Assembly (NCBI RefSeq): GCF_900102365.1
Contig: NZ_FOIN01000010.1
Span: 1 to 64,000, forward strand
Origin: Thomasclavelia cocleata
GTDB taxonomy: Bacteria; Bacillota_I; Bacilli_A; Erysipelotrichales; Coprobacillaceae
Reading direction: 5' to 3'
Length of the DNA: 64,000 nucleotides
This document shows, in pieces, positions 7,599-15,189 of this stretch. Positions within the stretch are counted from its first letter, which is position 1, and each line of letters begins with the position of its first letter. The notes beneath the pieces are model-generated. The model had not been told where the DNA came from. It saw only the letters and a list, made by a program, of their open reading frames with translations, and did not search any database. The translations under genes and the position numbers were made by a program.

Positions 7599-10029
7599 TT
7601 TCAATTCCCACTACTTTATATCCAGCTTTTTCAATTACACCTTGTAAAACACTATCATCTAATTCTGTTTCTACAATTGCTTTTTTAGCTTCTAAATTAA
7701 CTGTAGCATTAGTATTAGCTAAACTATTTAAAGCTTCCTCTACATGTTTTTTGCACATTGCACACATCATTCCATCAATCATAATTTCTTTTTTCACTTT
7801 CTTATTCTCCTTTTTATAATATGGTTTAAATCTTTTTAATCTTAAAGCATTACTCACTACACAAACAGATGACAATGACATACATAATGAACCAATCATT
7901 GCATCTAATCGTAATCCAAATAAATTATAAAAAACACCTGCTGCAATTGGAATACCAATAATATTATAAATAAATGCCCAGAAAAGATTTTCTTTAATAT
8001 TTAAAATAGTCTTTTTTGACAATTCAATTGAAGAAACAATATCACGCATATCATCCTTCATTAAAATAACATCAGCAGCATCAATCGCAATATCATTTCC
8101 TTTACCAATTGCAACACCAACATCACTACGCACTAAGGCTGGTGCATCATTAATACCATCACCGACCATCATAACATTATTACCCTGTTCTTGTAATCTC
8201 TTAATTACACTTTCTTTATCCTGTGGCAAAACTTCTGCAATAACCTCATCCAACTCCAACTGTTGATTAATCGCTTTAGCAGCAGCTTTTAAATCACCAG
8301 TTAACATTACCGTTTTGATCTTCATCTCTTTTAAACGCTGTATTGCCTGTTTGCTCGTTAACTTAATATCATCAAAAATACTTACTAAACCTACTAACTT
8401 ATTTTGCTTTGCTAAAAACACTAATGTTTTTCCCTTAGCTACATAATCATTAATTTGATCTTGATAATCACTAAAATCTATTTTATTTTCTTTAATCATT
8501 CTAAGATTACCAACTAAATAATCTTGATCTAAAACATTTCCTTTAATCCCTAAACCACTTAATGATTCAAAATCAGTTATTTCAACTAACTCCACATCTA
8601 ATTCTTTTGCCTTTTGAATAAAAGCATCAGCTAAAACATGACTTGAGCCTTTTTCTAATGAAGCAATGATTCTAATTACTTCCTCATTACTCAAGCTATC
8701 ACTATAAACATCACTAACTCTAGCCTTACCTTGAGTAAGTGTTCCTGTCTTATCAAATACAACAACATCAATATTATTCTCATTTTCTAAAACACTAGCA
8801 CTTTTTATTAAAATTCCATTAGTTGCACCTACCCCTGTTGAAACCATAATTGCCACTGGCGTTGCTAATCCTAAAGCACATGGACAAGAAATAACTAATA
8901 CTGCAATAGCACTAGTAATAGCAAAATTAAGTCCATTTCCTACCAACATCCAATAACCAAATGTTAATAATGCAATAATTATTACAGTTGGCACAAAATA
9001 TTTAACAACCTTATCAATCGCTCTAGTCATTGGAGCTTTTGAACTTGAAGCTTCCTCAACTAACTCAATAATTTTAGCTAGTGTACTATCTTCAACTGTT
9101 TTTGTAACTTGATAAATAAAACTTCCTTGCAAATTATTAGTTCCACCAATAACTAAACTATCAACCCCTTTTTCAATAGGTAAGCTTTCACCAGTAATCA
9201 TCGACTCATCAACTGAACTAAACCCTTGAATTATTTTTCCATCAACTGGAATAGTTTCATTAGCTTTTACTAGTACTTTATCATTAATCATAAGCTGTGA
9301 AATCTTAACAATTTCCTCTTTACCATCATTAATTCGACAAGCTACATCAGGCGCCAATTCTAATAATTTACTTATTGCATCAGTTGTTTTTTTCTTTGAA
9401 CGAGCTTCAAGATACTTACCAAAACTAATCAATGTGATAATCATTCCTGCTGATTCAAAGTAAACATTATGAACAAGATGCATTTCCATCATCGTACCCG
9501 TTAAAGTTAAAACAACTGAATAAACGCTATATACTATTGCTGCTCCTGCCCCTAAAGCAATTAATGAATCCATTGTTGGATCAAAATGAATCAAATTCTT
9601 AAATCCATTAATAAAATATTCTTTTTTCAAAATCAAAATTGGAATCAAAAAAATAACCTGAAAGATAATATTTGTATAGCTATTGTCTTTGATAAATGAT
9701 GGTATTGGATAATTAAACATTGCTGACATTGACACATACATCAATAATCCTAAAGCAATAAAACAATAAATCAAACGTTTTTTCAATCCCACTAATTCAT
9801 CACTATCAATTAAACCTTCTTCAAATAAACTTGCTTGATAACCACCATCTTTAACTGCCTTAATAATTAATGTATCATTAGTTTGATGTTCATCAAATTC
9901 AACATTCATCGAATTCGTCAACAAATTAACCTCAACATTACTAACTCCTGGCAACTTACAAACACTGTTATATACATGGCTTTCACATGCAGAACAAGTC
10001 ATTCCTTTAACACTATATTTTTGTTTCAT
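7591..10029 (-). CDS. copA: Copper-exporting P1B-type ATPase
   Basis: The 812-residue pump has an N-terminal HMA metal-binding domain (GMTCSAC, Cys12 and Cys15), eight membrane helices, the intramembrane SCPCALG motif near 381-383 that defines Cu(I) ATPases, DKTGT phosphorylation site near 427 and GDGINDAP near 621. A second HMA domain with MCAMC near 754 sits at the extreme C terminus, and there is no separate copZ gene. It should expel Cu(I) from the cytoplasm. It is first in the copA-csoR unit. The start has GAGGAGG-like sequence upstream. Confidence 0.95.
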   Translation of the reverse strand: MKQKYSVKGMTCSACESHVYNSVCKLPGVSNVEVNLLTNSMNVEFDEHQTNDTLIIKAVKDGGYQASLFEEGLIDSDELVGLKKRLIYCFIALGLLMYVSMSAMFNYPIPSFIKDNSYTNIIFQVIFLIPILILKKEYFINGFKNLIHFDPTMDSLIALGAGAAIVYSVYSVVLTLTGTMMEMHLVHNVYFESAGMIITLISFGKYLEARSKKKTTDAISKLLELAPDVACRINDGKEEIVKISQLMINDKVLVKANETIPVDGKIIQGFSSVDESMITGESLPIEKGVDSLVIGGTNNLQGSFIYQVTKTVEDSTLAKIIELVEEASSSKAPMTRAIDKVVKYFVPTVIIIALLTFGYWMLVGNGLNFAITSAIAVLVISCPCALGLATPVAIMVSTGVGATNGILIKSASVLENENNIDVVVFDKTGTLTQGKARVSDVYSDSLSNEEVIRIIASLEKGSSHVLADAFIQKAKELDVELVEITDFESLSGLGIKGNVLDQDYLVGNLRMIKENKIDFSDYQDQINDYVAKGKTLVFLAKQNKLVGLVSIFDDIKLTSKQAIQRLKEMKIKTVMLTGDLKAAAKAINQQLELDEVIAEVLPQDKESVIKRLQEQGNNVMMVGDGINDAPALVRSDVGVAIGKGNDIAIDAADVILMKDDMRDIVSSIELSKKTILNIKENLFWAFIYNIIGIPIAAGVFYNLFGLRLDAMIGSLCMSLSSVCVVSNALRLKRFKPYYKKENKKVKKEIMIDGMMCAMCKKHVEEALNSLANTNATVNLEAKKAIVETELDDSVLQGVIEKAGYKVVGIENV

Positions 10030-10042
10030 ACTGCCTCCTCAC

Positions 10043-10096
10043 ACCCCTCCCACGGGGGTACGATTAAATTATATATCTTATCTTATCTAAAATCAA
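10043..10096 (-). promoter_or_regulatory. copA promoter with CsoR-type operator
   Basis: On the minus strand TTGATT (10091-10096) and TATAAT (10068-10073) are 17 bases apart. Just downstream, ACCCC (10043-10047) and GGGGT (10055-10059) form a GC-rich inverted repeat in otherwise AT-rich DNA, over the expected transcription start. Such G/C-run pseudopalindromes are typical CsoR operators. CsoR is encoded in the same unit. Confidence 0.82.
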
Positions 10097-10132
10097 TTAA
10101 TATGCAAAAAAAGTTACTATATAAAATAGCAA

Positions 10133-10669
10133 CTAATAAAACTTACATATTTCATCTATATTTTTACGTTTAGGTCTTTCAGGTTCAATATCGCTAATTC
10201 CTAAAGCAATTACTGATACAATTATCTCTGAAGCAGGAATGTTTAATAAAGTTCTTATTTTTTTCTCATCACGAATTCCCATTATCAAACTTCCAATTCC
10301 TAATTCAGTTGCTTTTAAAATCAAATTTTGATTATGAATTCCTAAATCATAACATCCCCAACCATTACCTAACTCGTTACTAGCAGTACCATCACGTTCA
10401 AATCCAGAACGATTTTTTATAAAAGTAGAAACAATTAAAACTGGTGCATCCTTACAATTTTCTTGATTAAATTCTGGTAAACATGTTTTTTTAAATTCTA
10501 TTAATAATTCCTTTGAAGTAATGATGTGATATCGAGCTGTCTGACTATTTTTCCATGACTCTGCTTCTACTGCAGCTTTAATAATCATTTTTACTTTTTC
10601 TATTTCTATAAGTTGATTTTTATATTTACGAATACTCCTTCGTGTATTTATTATAGTATCTAACTCCAT
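10133..10669 (-). CDS. Nitroreductase-family flavoprotein
   Basis: The 178-residue product fits PF00881. RRSIRKY at about 10-16 is the conserved FMN-phosphate-binding segment, and the central LGNGWGCYDLGIHNQNLILKAT helix and SVIALG strand match the family. These homodimeric FMN enzymes reduce nitro, quinone or flavin substrates with NAD(P)H; the substrate here is not predictable. It stands alone between the copper unit and htpG, with GGAGG before the ATG. Confidence 0.88.
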   Translation of the reverse strand: MELDTIINTRRSIRKYKNQLIEIEKVKMIIKAAVEAESWKNSQTARYHIITSKELLIEFKKTCLPEFNQENCKDAPVLIVSTFIKNRSGFERDGTASNELGNGWGCYDLGIHNQNLILKATELGIGSLIMGIRDEKKIRTLLNIPASEIIVSVIALGISDIEPERPKRKNIDEICKFY

Positions 10670-10702
10670 ATTTTTACCTCCAATAAAGTTATTATATCAT
10701 AA

Positions 10703-10725
10703 AATCGGGCTGATAGCCCGATTCT
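10703..10725 (-). terminator. htpG terminator
   Basis: AATCGGGCT (10703-10711) and AGCCCGATT (10715-10723) form a GC-rich hairpin with a 3-base loop, followed by T residues on the minus strand, at the htpG stop. Confidence 0.85.
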
Positions 10726-12614
10726 TATTTATTTAATTCAATCATTAAATCACAAATCTTATTTGAAAAATCAACTGGATTATCAATTGAGAAACCTTCA
10801 ATCAATAATGCTTGATCATATAGAATACTAGCATAATCTGATACTTTATCTTGATTATTTTCATAAACCTTTTTCATTGCATTAAAAATATCATGATTAG
10901 GATTAATTTCTAAAATTCTTCCTGCTTTAACACCTTGAGCATCAGGCATTTGATTTAAAACCTTTTCCATTTCAAAAGAGACACCATCACTAGATACTAA
11001 GCACACAGGATGAGATTTCAAACGTGAAGATACTTTAACATCAACAACTTTATCACCTAATGAATCTTTAATTGCAGTTAATAAATCTTTGTTTTCTTCA
11101 TTAGTTTTTTCTAATTCTTTTTTCTCTTCTTCACTTTCAATATCCAAATCACCTTGTGCTACTGATTTAAATGGCTTTTCTTTATAATCACGCATCATTT
11201 GGAAACAGAATTCATCTACATTATCAGTTAAATATAAAACATCATATCCTTTATCTTTAACTAATTCAACTTGTGGTAAAGTAGCAATCTTTTCTCTAGT
11301 TTCACCACTTGCAAAATAAATTTCTTTTTGTCCTTCAGGCATATTTTCAACATAATTAGCTAGTGTGATAAGCTTTTCTTCTTTACTAGAATAATATAAT
11401 AATAAATCTTGAAGTTTTTCTTTTAACATTCCATAACTATTATAAATTCCAAATTTTAATTGCAAACCAAAACTATTAAAGAATTCTTCATATTTTTCAC
11501 GATCTTTTTTTAGCATTGTTTCTAATTCTGATTGAATTTTCTTTTCAATCTTATCAGCAATAACCTTTAATTGACGATCATGTTGTAACATTTCTCTTGA
11601 AATATTTAATGATAAATCTTCAGAATCAACTAGTCCTTTAACAAATCTAAAATGTTCAGGTACTAATTCACTTGCTTTATCCATAATAAAGACACCACGT
11701 GAATATAATTGTAATCCTTTTTCATATTCATTTGAATAATAATTCATTGGTGGTTTAGATGGGATAAATAATAACGAATCATAAGATACATTACCTTCAA
11801 CACGAGTATGAATTACTTTTAAAGGCTCATTAAAATCATTAAATTTATCTTTATAAAAATCATTATATTCTTCTTCAGTAATATCTTTTTTATTTCTTTT
11901 CCATAAAGGAACCATTGAATTCAAAGTTTGATTTTCAACTACATCTTCATATTCATCACTATCTTCTTTTTTCTTAGAAACTGTCATATCCATTTTAATT
12001 GGATAATGAACATAATCAGAATACTTCTTTACCAAATCACGAATATGATATTGATTTAAATATTCATCATAATTCTCATCTTCAGTATTATCTTTTAAAT
12101 ATAATTTAATTGTTGTACCATGATTATTAACATTAGTTTCAAAAATCTCATAACCATCACTAACTTCAGATACCCAAGTATAACCTTGATCACTATCATA
12201 TTTTTTAGAAATAACTTCTACTTTTTTCGCTACCATAAATGCAGCATAGAACCCAACTCCAAATTGACCAATAATATCAATATCATCATGTTCATTTTCA
12301 TTTTTAAACTCAAATGATCCACTGTTAGCAATTGTACCTAAATGAGTTTCTAATTCATCTTTATCCATTCCAATTCCATGATCTTTGATCATTAAAACAC
12401 GATTATCTTTATCAACAGTAATTTCAATATTCAAATCAGCTCGATTAATAGATGAAATGTTTTCAGTAAGTGCTTTATAATATAATTTGTCACTTGCATC
12501 GCTTGCATTTGAAATCAATTCTCGTAAAAATATTTCTTTATGTGTATAAATAGAATTAATCATTAAATCTAATAATCTTTTTGATTCTGCTTTAAATTGT
12601 TTTTTTTCAGCCAT
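10725..12614 (-). CDS. htpG: Hsp90-family chaperone HtpG
   Basis: The 629-residue protein has the GHKL ATPase N-terminal domain (ELISNASDA near 33-41, DHGIGM, GQFGVGFYAAFMV), the middle domain with the catalytic arginine segment LNISREMLQ, and the C-terminal dimerisation domain. It is a cytoplasmic ATP-dependent chaperone. Length is normal for bacterial HtpG. The start ATG 12614 has GGAGATG upstream. Two CIRCE elements overlap its promoter, predicting HrcA repression; in Bacillus subtilis htpG is not an HrcA gene, so this wiring is notable. Confidence 0.96.
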   Translation of the reverse strand: MAEKKQFKAESKRLLDLMINSIYTHKEIFLRELISNASDASDKLYYKALTENISSINRADLNIEITVDKDNRVLMIKDHGIGMDKDELETHLGTIANSGSFEFKNENEHDDIDIIGQFGVGFYAAFMVAKKVEVISKKYDSDQGYTWVSEVSDGYEIFETNVNNHGTTIKLYLKDNTEDENYDEYLNQYHIRDLVKKYSDYVHYPIKMDMTVSKKKEDSDEYEDVVENQTLNSMVPLWKRNKKDITEEEYNDFYKDKFNDFNEPLKVIHTRVEGNVSYDSLLFIPSKPPMNYYSNEYEKGLQLYSRGVFIMDKASELVPEHFRFVKGLVDSEDLSLNISREMLQHDRQLKVIADKIEKKIQSELETMLKKDREKYEEFFNSFGLQLKFGIYNSYGMLKEKLQDLLLYYSSKEEKLITLANYVENMPEGQKEIYFASGETREKIATLPQVELVKDKGYDVLYLTDNVDEFCFQMMRDYKEKPFKSVAQGDLDIESEEEKKELEKTNEENKDLLTAIKDSLGDKVVDVKVSSRLKSHPVCLVSSDGVSFEMEKVLNQMPDAQGVKAGRILEINPNHDIFNAMKKVYENNQDKVSDYASILYDQALLIEGFSIDNPVDFSNKICDLMIELNK

Positions 12615-12635
12615 AGTTACATCTCCATTCTTATA

Positions 12636-12709
12636 TTAGCACTCATCTTTCTTATGTGCTAAAGATATTTTAATACAACCTCTTAGCACTGTCAATATAA
12701 AAGTGCTAA
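12636..12709 (-). promoter_or_regulatory. htpG promoter with two CIRCE elements
   Basis: Element 1 (12636-12662) is TTAGCACTC-N9-ATGTGCTAA. Element 2 (12683-12709) is TTAGCACTG-N9-AAGTGCTAA. The CIRCE consensus is TTAGCACTC-N9-GAGTGCTAA. On the minus strand TTGACA (12690-12695) and TAAAAT (12667-12672) are 17 bases apart, so element 2 covers the -35 and element 1 the start site. HrcA is the known CIRCE repressor; its gene is not in this window. Confidence 0.9.
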
Positions 12710-12943
12710 AACATTCAATATATCTCTCTATTTTAAAAGATAAAGACTTAATGATAAAATTTCACTTTTTAATATCTTAAAACCAATTTTATATAGATAA
12801 ATTTAATATACTAAAGTAAACATATTGGCTCAAACAATAACAAAAATAGTATAAAAATAATAAATTATAAATCTTTTTCCACATTATTAATACTTTCTAT
12901 GCAAATATTCCATCATTTAGTTAGTCACTAATTTTTTCGATAT
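12710..12943. other. Intergenic, nothing recognised
   Basis: This AT-rich stretch lies between the htpG promoter and the cold-shock gene terminator. No gene, repeat or hairpin stands out. Confidence 0.4.
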
Positions 12944-12978
12944 AAAAAAACAATGGCAGTAATATACTGCATCATTGC
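12944..12978 (-). terminator. Terminator of the cold-shock gene
   Basis: A hairpin formed by CAATGGCAGTA-type and TACTGCATCATTG-type arms (12951-12977) is followed by a run of T on the minus strand. It lies 26 bases after the cold-shock stop codon. Confidence 0.75.
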
Positions 12979-13003
12979 CTTCTTATTTTTAAATTATTAA
13001 CAA

Positions 13004-13204
13004 TTATAAAGTTACAACGTTACTAGCTTGTTCACCACGATCAGATTCAACGATATCAAAACTAACCTTAGCACCTTCTTCTAAAGATTTAAAACCATTT
13101 CCTTGAATAGCTGAAAAATGAACAAATAAATCTCCACCATTATCTTTTGTAATAAAACCAAAACCTTTTTCACTATTAAACCATTTTACTGTACCTGTAT
13201 TCAT
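13004..13204 (-). CDS. csp: Cold-shock protein
   Basis: The 66-residue product is a complete single cold-shock domain. RNP1 is KGFGFI (about 14-19) and RNP2 is DLFVHF (about 26-31), the aromatic RNA-binding surface. It acts as an RNA chaperone and transcription antiterminator. AGGAGG sits 8 bases before the ATG. A 115-base leader with a terminator-like hairpin precedes the gene, suggesting post-transcriptional or attenuation control. Confidence 0.96.
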   Translation of the reverse strand: MNTGTVKWFNSEKGFGFITKDNGGDLFVHFSAIQGNGFKSLEEGAKVSFDIVESDRGEQASNVVTL

Positions 13205-13248
13205 TCAGACGTACCTCCTCTTAAAATTATAAAAAGCATTACTTATAT

Positions 13249-13354
13249 AAAAAACAGATGATAAGTTGCTTATAAATACAACTTTACCATCTGTAAGTTA
13301 AATATCCATTGCTCATTACATATGCATAGTAACAAAAAATATAACATATGTCAA
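13249..13354 (-). promoter_or_regulatory. csp promoter and leader with terminator-like hairpin
   Basis: On the minus strand TTGACA (13349-13354) and TACTAT (13326-13331) are 17 bases apart. The predicted leader then contains a long hairpin with outer arms ACAGATG (13255-13261 / 13289-13295) and inner arms AAAGTTG/CAACTT, directly followed by six T residues (13249-13254). This looks like an intrinsic terminator placed between promoter and gene. It may be an attenuator or temperature-sensitive switch. Confidence 0.65.
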
Positions 13355-13713
13355 GCACTTCAATCAAATTAATAGGGCAACCTCATAAAATAGATTAGTA
13401 TTGGAATAGTACTACATCAAATATAACCATATAAACTCAAGAGAAGATCGTTTGAATATGTAATTTTTTGCTAGATACTTCCATCATTATGATATGTACC
13501 AAACTAATCAATGGTAATAGACCAACTCTTGATCAATGAAAAGTTCACTGAAAGAGTTAATAACCTACCTACACAGTTTTCTTGATAAACCCTTTATCTT
13601 AATGAAAATAGTTCTTTTTGTATACCTTTAGTTAATTTATTAAAAACATAATAAGATTTTTCATTAATTATTACTCCTGCTATAATTTTAACTATTTTTA
13701 TGCCGACACCCTA
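13355..13713. other. Intergenic, no intact gene
   Basis: About 360 bases between the csp promoter and the Cof-type phosphatase stop. All frames are broken by stops. I could not match any decayed family with confidence. Confidence 0.4.
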
Positions 13714-14547
13714 TCAAATTAATCCTAAATTTATAAATTCATGATATACTCCATCTTCATCAACACTTTTACAAACACTAGATGCTATTTGTTTAAGTTG
13801 AGCACTGCCATTTTCCATAACTACACCATAATTAACAAAATCAATCATCTCATAATCATTCATACTATCACCAAAAGCAATAGTATTTTCTTTGTCAATA
13901 TTTAAATAATCAATTGCATATTGTATGCCAGTAGCCTTATTATTTGTTTTTGAAATCAACTCACCATTTATTGTAGTAACATCAAACATATCATGAATTA
14001 TTACATTAACATCTTGTTCCAACATTCTAACAGCTTGATTCAAAACCTCTTGATCTAAAGAAATAAAACAAATTTTATGAATCTTTTGATTAGTATAACA
14101 GCTCATATCTTTAATATTAAATTTATCATGCTGTTGCGCTCTTAAACGCTCTAACTCAAAATTACCTTTATCAAAATTGACTCCCCCAACAAACAGTTGA
14201 ACCATTTCATCACTCATAAAAGTCATATCTGTACATTCATAATTATAAAAAATATTATTTGTATTAAAAATATTTGTAATTTTATCCACTAATGATTTAT
14301 CAAAATAAGTACTATGTATCACTTTGTTATTGATTTCAACATAGCTACCTGCACTTGCAACTATTCCATCAAATTCTACTGATTCTAATTCTTTTTTTAT
14401 TCCAGCTTTATTTCGACCTGTACATATAAATACTTTATGCCCATTCAAACGAGCTTTTGTGATAGCTTCTTTTACTTTATCACTCATTTCCATATGACCA
14501 GCAACTAAAGTTCCATCAACATCTAAAAAAATTGCTTTTTTATTCAT
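13714..14547 (-). CDS. Cof-type HAD phosphatase
   Basis: The 277-residue product is a HAD hydrolase of the Cof (IIB) subfamily. Motif I is FLDVDGTLV with nucleophile Asp9 and acid Asp11; FICTGRN is the motif II region; GDSMNDYEMI near 222 is motif IV. Family members dephosphorylate sugar phosphates, FMN or pyridoxal phosphate in the cytoplasm; the substrate is unknown. I start at ATG 14547, which has GGAGG 4 bases upstream, rather than at an in-frame codon further upstream. Confidence 0.9.
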   Translation of the reverse strand: MNKKAIFLDVDGTLVAGHMEMSDKVKEAITKARLNGHKVFICTGRNKAGIKKELESVEFDGIVASAGSYVEINNKVIHSTYFDKSLVDKITNIFNTNNIFYNYECTDMTFMSDEMVQLFVGGVNFDKGNFELERLRAQQHDKFNIKDMSCYTNQKIHKICFISLDQEVLNQAVRMLEQDVNVIIHDMFDVTTINGELISKTNNKATGIQYAIDYLNIDKENTIAFGDSMNDYEMIDFVNYGVVMENGSAQLKQIASSVCKSVDEDGVYHEFINLGLI

Positions 14548-14954
14548 AATTCCTCCTAAAATAATAATCAATTTTATTATACAATTTTTCTGATTATTTA
14601 CAAATAAAATAGAGACTAAGAACTAAAATTTCTCGTTCCTTTTACAGCACTATATATACCAAAGTGTACTAATTAGACTAAGCAATATATCAATAGCTCT
14701 TTTTTCTCTATGAAACATAACACTTTTATTCCATATACTCACTATCTTTACATTAGTTACTTACTCATGCTATCGGACTTTAACCTATTGTACAGTCTCA
14801 TCAATTAAATATATATATAATAATTCTTGTTCCTTGATTCAAGACTTTACCACAAACTTTTCCAGTTGATACCATGTCTAGAACTAATAACTAACAGTAT
14901 AAAATCTTTCAATAAATTTTCACCACTTAGTATTAAACCAAGTATATCATATAT
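14548..14954. other. Intergenic, no supported gene
   Basis: About 400 bases between the Cof-type gene and the Feo operon terminator. A plus-strand open frame (14827-15078) runs antisense into the Feo partner gene and has no ribosome-binding site. Nothing else is recognisable. Confidence 0.4.
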
Positions 14955-14978
14955 AAAAAAGAAGTGCCTTAACACTTC
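14955..14978 (-). terminator. Feo operon terminator
   Basis: GAAGTG (14961-14966) and CACTTC (14973-14978) form a short hairpin followed by six T residues on the minus strand. The last gene's stop codon lies inside it. Confidence 0.75.
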
Positions 14979-15178
14979 CCAACATGATCTTGATGGTAAC
15001 TATCAACAAGGTTATTTTTACTATTACATAAACTGCCACAACTTCCACAATTACCGCCACAACCTGATTTACCTTTAGCCTTATCTTTTCTAATTGTACG
15101 TATTGCTAAAACAACAGTAACTATAATAATCAAACTAACTAGAATCGTAGATAAATTTTCCATTAACCATCCCATCAT
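14969..15178 (-). CDS. FeoB-associated Cys-rich membrane protein
   Basis: The 69-residue product has one membrane helix (about 8-26), a short basic stretch, and the cysteine cluster SGCGGNCGSCGSLC (about 38-51). This is the layout of the FeoB-associated Cys-rich proteins (PF12669), which accompany FeoB in Firmicutes and may handle iron at the membrane, although the role is unproven. It follows feoB by 11 bases and closes the operon. AAAGGA precedes the ATG. Confidence 0.88.
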   Translation of the reverse strand: MMGWLMENLSTILVSLIIIVTVVLAIRTIRKDKAKGKSGCGGNCGSCGSLCNSKNNLVDSYHQDHVGKC

Positions 15179-15189
15179 AAATATCCTTT

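Noticed and set aside
13355-13713. Possible insertion-sequence remnant upstream of csp
   Set aside because: Short stretches look transposase-like in translation, but I could not align them to a family with any confidence.
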